DNA of 64,000 nt, from assembly GCA_011009095.1 (NCBI GenBank), contig VTPC01002364.1, positions 1 through 64,000 of the forward strand, read 5' to 3'. Both the position numbers and the translations under genes were made by a program. The stretch comes from Ignelater luminosus (lineage: Eukaryota > Arthropoda > Insecta > Coleoptera > Elateridae). Below the pieces are notes generated by a model that was given only the letters and a program-made list of their open reading frames with translations, had not been told where the DNA came from and ran no database searches. Of the stretch, positions 1 to 10,834 are shown in pieces. Numbering within the stretch: the first letter of the stretch is position 1; every line of letters starts with the position of its first letter.

Positions 1-2290
1 TCTTTAAATTATCAGTTCAATTAATGGATGTTTGTAAATATATGAGGGCATTTATGTAAATAATGAATTTGAAAGTGTGGTGTAAAGAATTAAAGGTTTG
101 ATTAATCGATTCCTGTATTTATCTGTCTTTTAACTTTTTTTCGAGTCTGAATTGACAAATGGTTACCTCCGTTATAGGCATACTTAGCCTAGTTTTCAAA
201 ATTTAATTTATTTTTTGATCGAACCATTTAGATCAATAGTTTCTAAATATTCTAGCTTAGGTTATAGTTTTCTAGAAAGGAAAACTTAATTTTCAATATG
301 TAACGGAAGTAACTCGAACCATTCGGTAAAAGCGGTTTATTACCTTTACTAGCTGATAAACGCGCGGAAAAATTTGCTGTAACGATTTTTGTAATCTACA
401 CAACTAGAAATTTTCCACTTCCACGACTAACTGTAAGAACGGTCATCATCAATTGCGTTAAATTTCCCACTAAATGCGGTAGATGCTTAAATAAAACACG
501 TTCAAGTTTAATTTTAACACACAAACTAATTCCACTTTAAGATGTTTAATTCCACTTATATGCAAGTTCACTTTGAATGCGATTAGATCTCCCCGAAGGA
601 GCTGCAACGAATTTGTTTTTGCGTAAATTGCAATACGCTTTACTGATTTCTGTAATTTAACTTTTGCTTACTTTGCATTAAATTGCATTCACATACTTCG
701 TACACACATAAAATTAGTTGTCTAGAAGTTTTAAGCAAAGCACTAAGGTAACTCCTTTAAATGTTATTTACAACTTAACTTACATCAAAACGCCAGCTAA
801 TTTTACTACTCTACGTTATATTAATATAGTTACAGTACAGCGTCGTTACATTAAGTGAAAATTTCTCCCAGTAAATTTATAAACCAGCCCATAATGCCGT
901 GTAATTATTTTAACCTAAATTACTGTTTACAAAACGCAACAGCTTCATTCCCCAACAACAAAAGGGTGCCGGTCATTTCATTTGATCAAAGTGAATAACT
1001 CGGGAACAATGTGTATAATAACACCATCGGTCACTTTTTATTACAAAAGAAAACCGGATGCCCGTTCGTTCGTTCTAAAATTTGATCAATAAAAGCGAAA
1101 AGAGGATTTTGTGTGAAAGAAAAAAAAGAAAACAGTGTGTTTTTCATCAAAAAGTTTTAGGACATTGTATACGGAAATATATCTTTTTCGACAAAAATTT
1201 AAAAGCTTCAGTTGTGAACTTTCAAGAAATATATGTATGTGTTTTCAGCAATAAAAGACATAAATAATAAAAATTGTCTTTGTTTATAATAAATCTATAG
1301 ATTACTTAAATCTCAGAATATAAATCTTCTAAACAAGAATTAACAAAGGAATTTCTAGACTGATACGCCAGTTATGCGTTAATGGAGGTTTCAAAATGGT
1401 AGACTGCCTTACTAAAATAATCAGATGCAATTTACCAATCTGGAGGACAAACACATCCAGCCAATTCCGCAATCTTGACATCATACAAGACGTTTTGAAT
1501 CGAATTGAGTTGATATTATCAATATGTTACATAGGTAGTTAAGAAGCAAACTAAACATTTTAAAGAAACGTTATTGTGCAATAATCTTGAAAAACGAAAT
1601 AAAAAGAATACTCAAAACTCTTGACCATTCTCTTTTGAGTCAAACTCGAAATTTAAGAGTATAATTAATATTGAAGCAAAAATGCTTGCAATGCTCCGCA
1701 ACATACAGTGCACAATCCAAACAAGACACTTAATAAAAGAATAAATCAAATCTAAAGCGATGCGGACAGTATTTTTATCCAATATTTATTTGAATAGTTC
1801 TAGTAAATATTCTTAATTATTTGGTTTAATGTATTTGAGCGAATTCCTGATTACACTAAAGAATGTTATGATGTAAAACGGAAATTCTTTTTTGCTGGTA
1901 CTATCGGAATAGAAATTATAAAAACCAGTTAAATAGCTTCTGTAGATGCCATTTGTATGCCCTTTCTGGTCTGATGCTACTCGCTACTCTTGAATGTCAC
2001 CATTTGGGTCTGGCGCTAATTTTACATGTCAATACCATGATGTTACCATGCGGATTCATTACACCGTTACTTATTACCACATCTTAGTGTGTTTCAGTTT
2101 AATCTAACTAAACGAAATTTGAAAGCTTGCTGCTCATTCTATCTTCAGTCTTACCACTTTCTGCTGTTAAGTTTTTATGGTGTAACATTCGATTTGACTT
2201 AAAAACACTTTTGTAAAAGAACGATAGCAATTTACTTAAAATGCCATCACTTGTACAATTTTCAAAGTAAATTCTTTTGTGCCACATACA
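1..2290. other. AT-rich noncoding stretch
   Basis: I see no gene, RNA gene or clear repeat here. The only open frames are short and shared between strands, as expected by chance in AT-rich DNA. The stretch ends where an LTR-element primer-binding-site match begins. Confidence 0.5.
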
Positions 2291-2295
2291 AATGA

Positions 2296-2312
2296 TGCCC
2301 AACGTGGGGCTA
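2296..2312 (+). repeat. tRNA-Lys primer-binding-site match (LTR fossil)
   Basis: The 17 bases TGCCCAACGTGGGGCTA match the complement of the 3' end of insect tRNA-Lys(CUU), the usual minus-strand primer of gypsy-type and related LTR elements. The same core recurs near 63.4 kb and, less exactly, near 9.58 kb. I see no LTR ends or gag/pol frames beside it, so this is at most an old fragment of an LTR element. Confidence 0.35.
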
Positions 2313-2561
2313 TGGAGACTTGGCGCACGTATACTATCGTATAGATCTGTGTGACTCTTTGAATCTTGATTGTTTTTAACTTACGCAGATAAATATTTTC
2401 ATTTTAGATCATTGGTTTGATTAATTTACAAATTTTTCATTTGAATCACATTTAACCCGTAATGTATGAAGTTGGCATGACCTAAAAATAGACCAATGGA
2501 AGCAAACATAAGGAAATATACCTTCATTTTCACCTCAATTAACTTAAGAAAAACGACAGTT

Positions 2562-3268
2562 TAACCTAACCTGTTTAATTTGCAATTTAATAGAGACTAA
2601 CCTAAATCGATCCAATCTTATCTAACCTAATCCATTTTAATTAGGTTTACCTTAGTTAAATCGGTTTTTTGAGTAATGTTGAGAAAATCTTTTTAATCTT
2701 AATCAATAGCTAAAAAAAGATGCAATGGAAGAGACACGGAGATCAAATGACCCTAGAAAGCCCAAGAAGGTAGATAGTAAAAAGACAAGATGAAAGGTCA
2801 TTTAGGAGAGTTAGTCAAGAACAAATTTGATAGAATAATGCAGAGTGAAGGCTGACATAGTAACTAGGGCAACTGGTTGATGTTCAGATTCGATTGTATT
2901 TAGAATATCTATTTGAGAAAATAAAATTGAAGAACCACAACTAACTAAGAAAAGGAAACACAGCCTGATCTAACCTAATTACCTTGCATTTTAATAGAAA
3001 CTAGTCTATATTAAAATCTATCTAACCTAACTCAGTTAGTTATATGAATAATTTAGAACAAACTAACCTAACTTTATAGAAAGCAACTTAACAAAACTTA
3101 AAGGTGCATACAAAAATCAAAGACACAGAGATTCAATGAAAGGAATGTAGGAAATCAAATGACCTTAGAGAGCCAGGAAGACAAGTAACAAAATGGCAAG
3201 ATGAGAGGTCTATTGGGACTGTTGTCTAGATTTGATAATAGAATGTCTGCTTGGGAAAACAAACAATA
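2562..3268 (+). repeat. Tandem duplication of a LINE-tail-like repeat, two units
   Basis: Two units, about 2562-2932 and 2963-3268, line up in order over shared blocks: a CTAACCTAA-rich start, a TTTAATAGA block, an ATCAAATGACC block and an AGATGARAGGT block. The first unit carries extra bases near its 3' side. In the second unit one frame reads LREPGRQVTKWQDER (about 3163-3207), which resembles the basic C-terminus of some non-LTR retrotransposon proteins. The CTAACCTAA motifs echo the insect telomere repeat TTAGG but do not form an array. LINE origin is an inference from this one motif. Confidence 0.4.
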
Positions 3269-3714
3269 GGAAAAAACACCCAAAAACATTCTTAAAACAC
3301 ATTTTGGCCTTGAAACATCGCATGCGAAAAAATGCTTTACAGTCCACAATTTTGAAGTTTTTAAGAAACTTTCCCGCAGACATTTTTGGGATAGAGCTGA
3401 ATAATCAAAGCAATGGACGTCAGATTTATATGCGATAGATTATTTTCATGTTTCTGCCCAGGGTCTGAAAATGTTAAGATCTTCAAACTCTAAAACACTA
3501 ATAAGTAGCTAAACGCTCTCAACACTAGAGCTAGTGTACTTTAGTTAGATTAATCCGGAGATCACTTACCAAATATTTTGAATTTGATCCCCGACAGTAA
3601 TTACACCGAATTATTGAGGTTGTTTTTTCCTTGCAAGACAAGTCACAGTCATTGAGATAAGCATCAGTCATATCCTCCTGTTCGCTACACAGCAGTCATG
3701 AAGGAGTTTCGACG

Positions 3715-4620
3715 ACGCTTAAGCTATGGAGGTGTGCATGCAAGTGTGTGCAGTTTGAAGCAGCCCATGGCCACGTTTTCGGGGTTCCAACTGCTTGCCC
3801 TCCGCACCCACAGCATACCTGGCTTTCACCTCACTTCTTAGTGCTCTTCTTAGCAGTATTTCTGCTGTGCTGAATTCCAAGGGTACTTGAGATTGCTGCT
3901 TCTCAGAGCCCTCTTTTGACAGTCTATCAGTTTTCTCGTTTCTCTTGATTCCTTAGTGACGGGGGATTCACTAGGGAGATAGTCCATCCAGACTCTATCA
4001 ACTCTGACATCAGTTGCTAACTGCGGCGAACATCCAGCGTTGAACAGTTATCTTCCAGGGATGTGAGAGCCAGAATAGCTGCCTGGGAATCAATGCGAAG
4101 AACTGCTTTATTTCGAAGCCAATGCCCCGATTGCCTGCGAGATCTGGAAGTTTTCTGCGTGGATTACCATGAGCAACAAGCGTCAAGCCATCGGCGTACA
4201 CGTGGATGATCCACTTTGTAACTGGATATCTTTTATGGATCGTTCCCAGTGCAATGGCTTTTTGGCATCGGCTCGATCAAGTCCAACCTTGCCTTAGGGA
4301 TGTGGCGCACCAGAACATCCCAAGCTGCATATCCTGGGAAGGGTACCCTCTCTCTTATATATCTACTATATGCCTCTCCGAGCGCTAACGCTTTTACAGA
4401 GAAAAATGTCTGTCTTTTCAGTCGTAGAGTGGGCGGCTTATAGTTTTTCTAGTAGTCCATCTCGTTCCATCGCGTTCATAGGGGTAGAGCGAGAGAGTTG
4501 TCTTGGGGGCTGTGGCAATCAGTTCGTTCTCATACTCCATCACGGGTCTTACATACGCCTGCGTCAACACGTTTTCCGTGACTCCCTATTTAGTTCCTGC
4601 TAGTCTACATAGTAACTTCA
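3715..4620 (-). pseudogene. Degenerate LINE with reverse transcriptase and RNase H remains
   Basis: On the minus strand, broken frames carry recognisable parts of an I/R1-like non-LTR retrotransposon protein. From right to left these are YVRPVMEYENEL (RT thumb-like, about 4520-4560), YADGLTLVAHG at the position of the RT YADD box (about 4165-4200), VLRIDSQAAILALTSLED (RNase H, about 4045-4100) and GIKRNEKTDRLSKEGSEKQ (RNase H, about 3890-3950). A basic tail runs to about 3725. Frames change several times and stops are common, so the copy is dead and 5' truncated. The RNase H domain argues for the I/LOA/R1 side of the LINE tree. Locally higher GC than the flanks supports a foreign origin. Confidence 0.6.
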
Positions 4621-4624
4621 AGAA

Positions 4625-7440
4625 AAATCACCGAGGTATACCTTCTTTGGAAATTTCTTAAAGTAGAAGTACATATCTTTGGACATTTTTGGTGGTTCGG
4701 AGTTTTTCTTAAACACTATTCTTTTGGAATCATTGAAGCAGTAGCAGCAGTATCGGTTATAGGCGCTTATGCGTCTCTTCAACAGTGGAGGGTAAGATTT
4801 TAATTTCAGTCTTGGCAGAGACGCAAAGTCAATCACGATGAACGAACCTACAATAAGGCGGTGTTCCCGTATATTCGGTTGGTGTCATGGATAGCGGTTT
4901 CTGGCTTGTTGGTGAACAGAAAATATACCATCTGCAGGGAGGGAAGTTCGAGAGTCTCATATTATTTTATGAAGTGGAGAGGAGGGGAGTAAACCGACTT
5001 GGCTAGATGTCCTGTAAAGGACGTGGGATTTGAAGAATATTCTCGAGTAGCGAGAATGAAATCGCAGAGAACTTGACATTTCTATCCTTCTCGCAAATTT
5101 CGACAAATGAAGTAAAATTAAGTCGACCTGCCTAGACTTTCTCCTTTTCTGACTTAGCTCTCCATCAAAAATGTTTGCCCATCCCTCTTCTAGATATTCA
5201 TAAAGTAATTAATTAAGCAAAGTATTTATTTCCATTAGATTCTTTTAACAAAGTGAGTTTTAATTTAACTGAACACTTTCTTTAAATTGTTAGGTCTGAA
5301 AACTATAATTTACATTAAGACGTTTTAAATAAAAGAGAAATGAATTACTACGTTTTATTCAGTGTTGATAACGCTGCACTCGACAGTAGTTTGTTTCTGA
5401 AAGGAGTAAAATAGGTTTTACTTATCAGAAGCGTTGAGTGCAAGTAAGTCAAAAACGGAAAGGCTAAAAGTACTTAAATTTGCAAGGGTATTTTCTAGAC
5501 GGAACCGTTTTCAACTAGTAATATTTTTGAAGTAATAGCCAAAAATCAATCGCTAGAGGGTTTAATTAAACATAAAATTTTGTTAGGGTAGCGATTAAGT
5601 TGAGCTATTTGCATTTAGGGAGATTCTCCATCACTGGTACATCACCAGAGGCTTCTGCAAATTTACCCGGTCGGACTTATCGGTAATAGTGGCGCTCGTT
5701 CAGCACATCGATTGGTCGCTCCGTGTGCCCATAAATTGCCCTATCTACAAACTGTGCATGCATTACTGCAAATTAGTGGGAGGTTATATTATTCTAAATT
5801 ACTGACCGTGATTTATAATCTTTTTGCGTTAATTGAGGTTGGAATTCTGAACTTTGAGGGTTTCATTATAACGATCTTTTCAGTATGATGTTGTGGTATA
5901 TCTGGGTCAAGGTTTCTTTTTAATGTAACAAAAGTTATTAAAAAAAGTTAATTAGGGATATGCATATGAAGGAGCGAAAACTTTATTAAAATTTCTGGTT
6001 GAAATTTTTTTGAAAGCCTTGATGCTTTAAAAGCCGAGTTTTCTCGAGTTTTAGCAGTCAAACGTTTTGATGTTCCTTTTTAACGCACAACGCAATAAGG
6101 CGATTAAAGTTTGGGAAAATACATAATACATCAACAACAAATTAGTATTTAGTTAACTCATCATGTTAGCAAAATTAATCGCATGCTATTAATTATTTCC
6201 TAATTAACTACCACACGTCAACTGAATTCAGCTTCAGCATTTCCCGTCATGCACGCAGCTACTAGCGAGGCAACAAAATTCTGAAAGTTATAAATCTGGT
6301 GTTTTCTCACGATGATCCACCTATGACCTAATAATAGCTATGCAGTTTGTGGAAGGTTAGCAGTTTATATTCTAATATCCAAAATTTCTCCCTCTCGTGT
6401 TAAGCGCTGATGGGCACAGAGGGGTCAGACAGAGCGTTGGGTGTTTGCCAAATACCACCCGCCATACCATATTTCACATAAAGCATCCCACTTTACCCTT
6501 ATGTGCTGCGTTGTGCAATTTTCGGTGATAGTTTACATCAAAGGTACTACGTTTACATCCCAAATATACTGCGAAGGTAGATAGTAACGCTTTTAGAGCG
6601 ATAATAAACAAACTTGGCGACTACAAATAAATTTTGTAATCCCTTTAAATAGTTCATTATTAGAATATCCAGCAAGTGGCCTAGATATAAAAAAAATTCT
6701 TAATAAAATAAAATCTTAGCTGTTCTTCCTTCTGAATTCACTTCTTTTCATGTTGAGTGATTTATGAAATTCGTCGCAGAACTTCCAACAAGGCCAAACA
6801 AGTTTTGCCAAAAATTAATATCCGGGAGTTGAGAACGCAAGTAAATTATATGGTTCTTCTATGTAGGTCAAAATAGACCAACATTTTCACTAAAGAAAGG
6901 ATGGAGGACAAAGGAATCTTTCTATTTTATTTTTACCCGTTCTTTTATTCGGAACACCATTAAACGAATTCCCTACATTGTATAATAGTAGTTCGTGTAA
7001 TCATCATTAAAGGTTTCCTTTTTAATTTTTAAATAATTAATACCTTTAAACTACCTTAGAATTTAGGGGATTAATTCTGGAACATTCTGCTGTGATAACT
7101 GAACAATGACCTTGTAAAGTCCTCATATCTTGGGATCAACGAGATAAGATTCCCGAGATGAAGCAACCACCTGGCGTTTATACTCCTAATAATAGTAGTT
7201 CAAAACCTCGAATCTTTGAACGAGGGAAAAATGTAATTCAGTATTGATTTTTGTTCTATTTATGTGTTAAGCGCAATGACCCAATCTGGACAAATCTACA
7301 CGCTCATAATTTTACTTTTTTTCCATTAATAACTAACAGCTCTCTTGATTAAATGTATTGGAACAAATGTGATTTTTATGGTTGTCTTAGAATATTATTT
7401 TGGTTTCTATATTTATTTTGTAAAAAAAGAAACAGTTACT
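4625..7440. other. Noncoding, no gene recognised
   Basis: The minus-strand frame at 4618-4836 is open for 72 residues but resembles nothing I know. Patches of higher GC at about 5640-5790 and 6380-6500 might be conserved noncoding DNA or old repeats. I cannot support a call. Confidence 0.4.
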
Positions 7441-7443
7441 ATA

Positions 7444-7796
7444 CAGGGTGATTTACATAAGACGCTCTTCTTAACAATTTGGATAGGCAACCCAATTTAC
7501 AAATTCATAAATAACGTTGATCTTTGCTAGTTTTCAATTAAATTTATAGAAATACAGTTATCAGAGGTATCTTATTTCAGAATGACAATACACCATTAAA
7601 TGTCATGTCCAGTTTTCGTTCTAAACTGAGAACTGTCAAACTTCTAATGCTTAAGTAAACAATAGGTATTTGCGAACGCAGCTGCTAAGATTAACTCTTG
7701 TCTCTTAATTTACAGTTACATCTAGTAGCTTTGGAAATATTTATGTCGGGTTGCTTTTGACAATTTTAAAGTGCCCACCTTACGTAGATCGCCCTG
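7444..7796. mobile_element. Short non-autonomous TIR element (MITE), CAGGGTGATT ends
   Basis: The left end CAGGGTGATTTACATAAG is matched in inverted form at the right end (read from the right: CAGGGCGATCTACGTAAG). Subterminal blocks around AACAATTTGGATAGGCAACC also have an inverted partner, giving arms of about 50 bp. Both ends abut TA, fitting a TA target duplication of Tc1/mariner type. At 353 bp with no usable frame it must depend on a transposase made elsewhere. It shares the terminal CAGGGTGATT with the larger element at 15.2 kb. Confidence 0.6.
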
Positions 7797-7798
7797 TA

Positions 7799-9500
7799 TT
7801 GTCACGGCTTAATTACAAGTGGAAGATGGCTTGGAAATCATTCAAAAGCTACGATCTTATTCCAGTATTTTTAAACTAAAAATTTAATTCCTTGGTCACA
7901 AGTCGAAATTTTGGATAAATATCGAGAATTAGTGTTATGTCTAAGGTCTCAAGAGTAACTTGCTCAATAGGACCAAGAAGTAATCTATCATGTCTTTATA
8001 CGTCGAGTCAAGCTGATAATTAAAACAATAAATATTTACGCAGAATATCCATAGCAAAAGAATTTCAAGTGAGTACCTAGACTTTACTAATTTCAAATTT
8101 CTATTTCTTGCGTTTACAACGTCCAGGTGACTGCTACAATTCTTACCTTGACTACCTCCAATTAAGCTGCACTTTATAATAGATCAATTTACACACTACC
8201 TATAGTAAAATGTACTATTATTGCTTCTTGTATTTATCTGTTATAAATAGTAAGTTAATTACCTAAAGAACTGAACGTGTATGGAAAATCTTAGGGTCAA
8301 TACACTTAGGCGAACTTTAATATTCAGTTTGCGTTGAGTGATTTCAGAATTAAACAATAATTTGATAAAATTCAATTAATCAAAACAAAAAAAAACAATT
8401 AAAAAAAGAGGTAATTCATTTATAACGTTTACCAGATACAAAAGTTGTACCAGGTGATCAATTAAAAGAATGCAATTAACCTTTAGGTTGGTATAAATTG
8501 TAAACGAGCAAATTTTTGGTGGCACTTGACATTTAGGTATAGGAACCAACATATTGTTTAGGAATTTAATTAATACGATGTGCAAACACAATAGACATTC
8601 ACAAACAGAAAAACCTAAATATTACCAGCAGGTAAACAACCGTCAGCCGTATCTATAAAGGTCAACAAGAAACTGAGATCGTGAAGTCTTCATTTTAATT
8701 CCACAGGAAGTTAAAGCGTAACTTTAAATCGACACAGCCTTATTACATAGTTTGACTAAAACTGCACTTTTTCTGTCAGAATTAAAAAAAAACTGATGAA
8801 GTACAAAATAGTTCGAGAGAAACAAGAACTAAAATTCTCTCGCTTGTTATAAAACCCCTTTTAGGATCGCGCATGCACGATTTTACCTCATTTGAACGCT
8901 GTCGTCTTTATTTCGTTCTACGCGCGCGACGACTAGGTCGTCTTAACGGAAAGACAAAGCAATTACATCATCTCAAACTGTAAATTTCTCAACAGTTTAC
9001 ATGCATTGCTAATTTTACTGTAAACCAACAGAAATTATAATTTTTAATGTTCAGAGTTTAAATAACTTCACCTTAACAAGGACAATTAGAAGTTCAAACA
9101 AAAATCAATAATCCAAGCAACGAAACAGGGACATATTCTAAATCTTGATGCAGATTTTGAAAAGGGAATAATTACCTTATTACAACTATTTTCTAATCTT
9201 AACCTTCCTTGTCAATTCGTGACTACGGAATTGTAATTTCTATTACTACATTAAGCTACGTGTACATCTTTAGGTTCACTCTTTTTCTTACCAATTTAAT
9301 TAAGCATTCAGTATGTCTAGCTGAATGAAAACCTACGTACTGCAGAAACTACATTAAAGACTTATATAGCCAGTTTTATCAATAGACATTATTCTTGATA
9401 CATATCTAATTCAAGATGTAGGGTGTTCAAGTTTTATAAACTTTTGTTTTTAATTTTTAGATAACAAGGTAAAATCAGATTAGTTCGTTTTCTTTCTAAA
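7799..9500. other. Noncoding, no gene recognised
   Basis: I see no gene. A short CpG-bearing patch at about 8868-8950, with GCGCGCGAC in its core, stands out from the AT-rich surroundings. Its role is unknown. Confidence 0.4.
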
Positions 9501-9504
9501 TGTC

Positions 9505-10653
9505 TTAAACTACCTGCAATGTTAAAATCAAACCCCTTGTGCGATTAACACTTGTTACCTTTCTGTGCCCGAGCCACACCGTTGGGCGCCAATTATTACT
9601 TTTGTTTGGCTCGTGGATGGTCTTGCTGCAATCAGTTGGATGTTCTTGATGCCATAGAACATAGTCTCCTTTTAGAAATATACACTTCTCCCAACGTTCC
9701 TGCCATTTTTTTAACCCCTCCAAAAAATAGGATTTGTCGAACTCTCCAAAATACGTCTCTATCTCGGCGATGACTTCCTCGTTTGAGCTAAATTTTTTTC
9801 CTGCGAGCCATTTCTTCATGTTAGGAAACAAGAAAAAGTCGCAGGGAGCCAGATCGGGTGAATACGGGGGGTGCGGCAGCAATTCATAACGCAATTCATG
9901 CAGTTTGGCGGCGACAACTCCGGATGAATGTGCTGGTGCGTTATCGTGGTGAAACAGCACCTTCTTTTTCGCCAAATGCGGCCGCGTCTCCTTCAATTTT
10001 TTGTCGAAGCTGTCTAATAACTCACTGTAGTATTGTCCAGTGATCGTTCTTCCTTTTTCTAAAAAATCCATGAGGATGACGCCGTTCGCATCCCAAAAAA
10101 TCGTCGCCATGACCTTTCCGGCCGATGGAACCATCTTCGCCTTCTTTGGAGCAGATTCACCGGGAGAAATCCATTGTTTTGATTGTTGCTTAGTTTCTGG
10201 TGTGTAATGATGAATCCAGGTTTCATCAACGGTGACAACTCGACGCAAAAACTCCTTCGGATTTCGCTTGTTGTCCACCGTTAGCAATCGCGGCACCCAT
10301 CGCGCCGACAATTTTTTCATCGCCAACTTATTATGTAAAATATTAATTGCCGTTCCGGTCGACACACCTACGGCCTCTGCTACTTCACGCACTTTCGTTC
10401 GTCGATCAGCGAGAATCATGTCGTGGACTTTTTGAATGATTTCCTCGGTAACCACGTCTGCTGGGCGTCCTGGTCGCTCCTCATCAAAAACGGATGTTCG
10501 CCGACGTTTAAATTCGTTGAACCAATATCTTACTGTGGTCATAGATGGCGAAGTGTCCCCATAAACAGCATCCAACTTTGCTTTTATCTCCTCGCATTTT
10601 TTCCCATCTAAAAACAGAAAGCGAATTACCGAACGATACTTCTCTTTTTCCAT
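9505..10653 (-). CDS. mariner transposase (DD34D) with read-through tail
   Basis: This 382-residue frame starts at the ATG at 10653, which aligns with usual mariner starts. An upstream TTG in the same frame is not needed. Residues 1-115 hold the paired HTH region. WVPRLL is at 119-124. The catalytic triad is D143 (TVDETW), D237 (HHDNAPAH) and D272 (SPDLAPCDFF), with 34 residues between the last two. Such enzymes cut and paste DNA at TA sites. A 45-bp in-frame deletion lies between residues 130 and 131, flanked by the short repeat AAGCG that remains once. It removes the segment that reads MRLLTSKQCL and onward in copy B. Residues 333-382 (LWHQEHPTDC onward) come from flanking DNA. The deletion sits just before the catalytic domain, so activity is doubtful. 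Motifs recall Himar1-type irritans mariners. Confidence 0.85.
   Translation of the reverse strand: MEKEKYRSVIRFLFLDGKKCEEIKAKLDAVYGDTSPSMTTVRYWFNEFKRRRTSVFDEERPGRPADVVTEEIIQKVHDMILADRRTKVREVAEAVGVSTGTAINILHNKLAMKKLSARWVPRLLTVDNKRNPKEFLRRVVTVDETWIHHYTPETKQQSKQWISPGESAPKKAKMVPSAGKVMATIFWDANGVILMDFLEKGRTITGQYYSELLDSFDKKLKETRPHLAKKKVLFHHDNAPAHSSGVVAAKLHELRYELLPHPPYSPDLAPCDFFLFPNMKKWLAGKKFSSNEEVIAEIETYFGEFDKSYFLEGLKKWQERWEKCIFLKGDYVLWHQEHPTDCSKTIHEPNKSNNWRPTVWLGHRKVTSVNRTRGLILTLQVV
9571..9591 (-). repeat. Imperfect tRNA-Lys primer-binding-site match (LTR fossil)
   Basis: On the minus strand this reads TGGCGCCCAACG followed by a TGGCTCG block, close to the complement of the tRNA-Lys(CUU) 3' end including CCA. 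The position just after an AAT-ending segment fits the junction of an LTR with its internal region. The rest of the element is not recognisable. It lies in the DNA joined to the truncated mariner. Confidence 0.35.
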
Positions 10654-10832
10654 CTTAGCTAAAATCACAAAACACGTCTTACTCAAATGGCTGTCAAATC
10701 CAAACTAACCTATCAATCAGTCTGCAATTTGTTATACCGTTGTTTGATAGATGGCAGCACACGATGATAACACCAACTTTCCTCAGGAACGCCTTCTGTC
10801 GTCAAACACGGGTACTTACTGAACCGCCCTTG
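9658..10832 (-). mobile_element. irritans-like mariner copy A, lacking its 3' end
   Basis: The 5' inverted repeat is at 10803-10832 (read inward: CAAGGGCGGTTCAGTAAGTA) and is followed outside by TA. The body matches copy B at 47.3 kb closely. Homology stops at 9658, at the last codons of the transposase. The 74 bp that carry the 3' UTR and 3' inverted repeat in copy B are absent and replaced by unrelated DNA holding a primer-binding-site match. With one terminal repeat missing, copy A should not be mobilisable, although its frame is open. Confidence 0.85.
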
Positions 10833-10834
10833 TA

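Noticed and set aside
2572-3080. Interstitial telomeric repeat (CTAACCTAA words)
   Set aside because: The words are scattered and do not form a consecutive TTAGG array.
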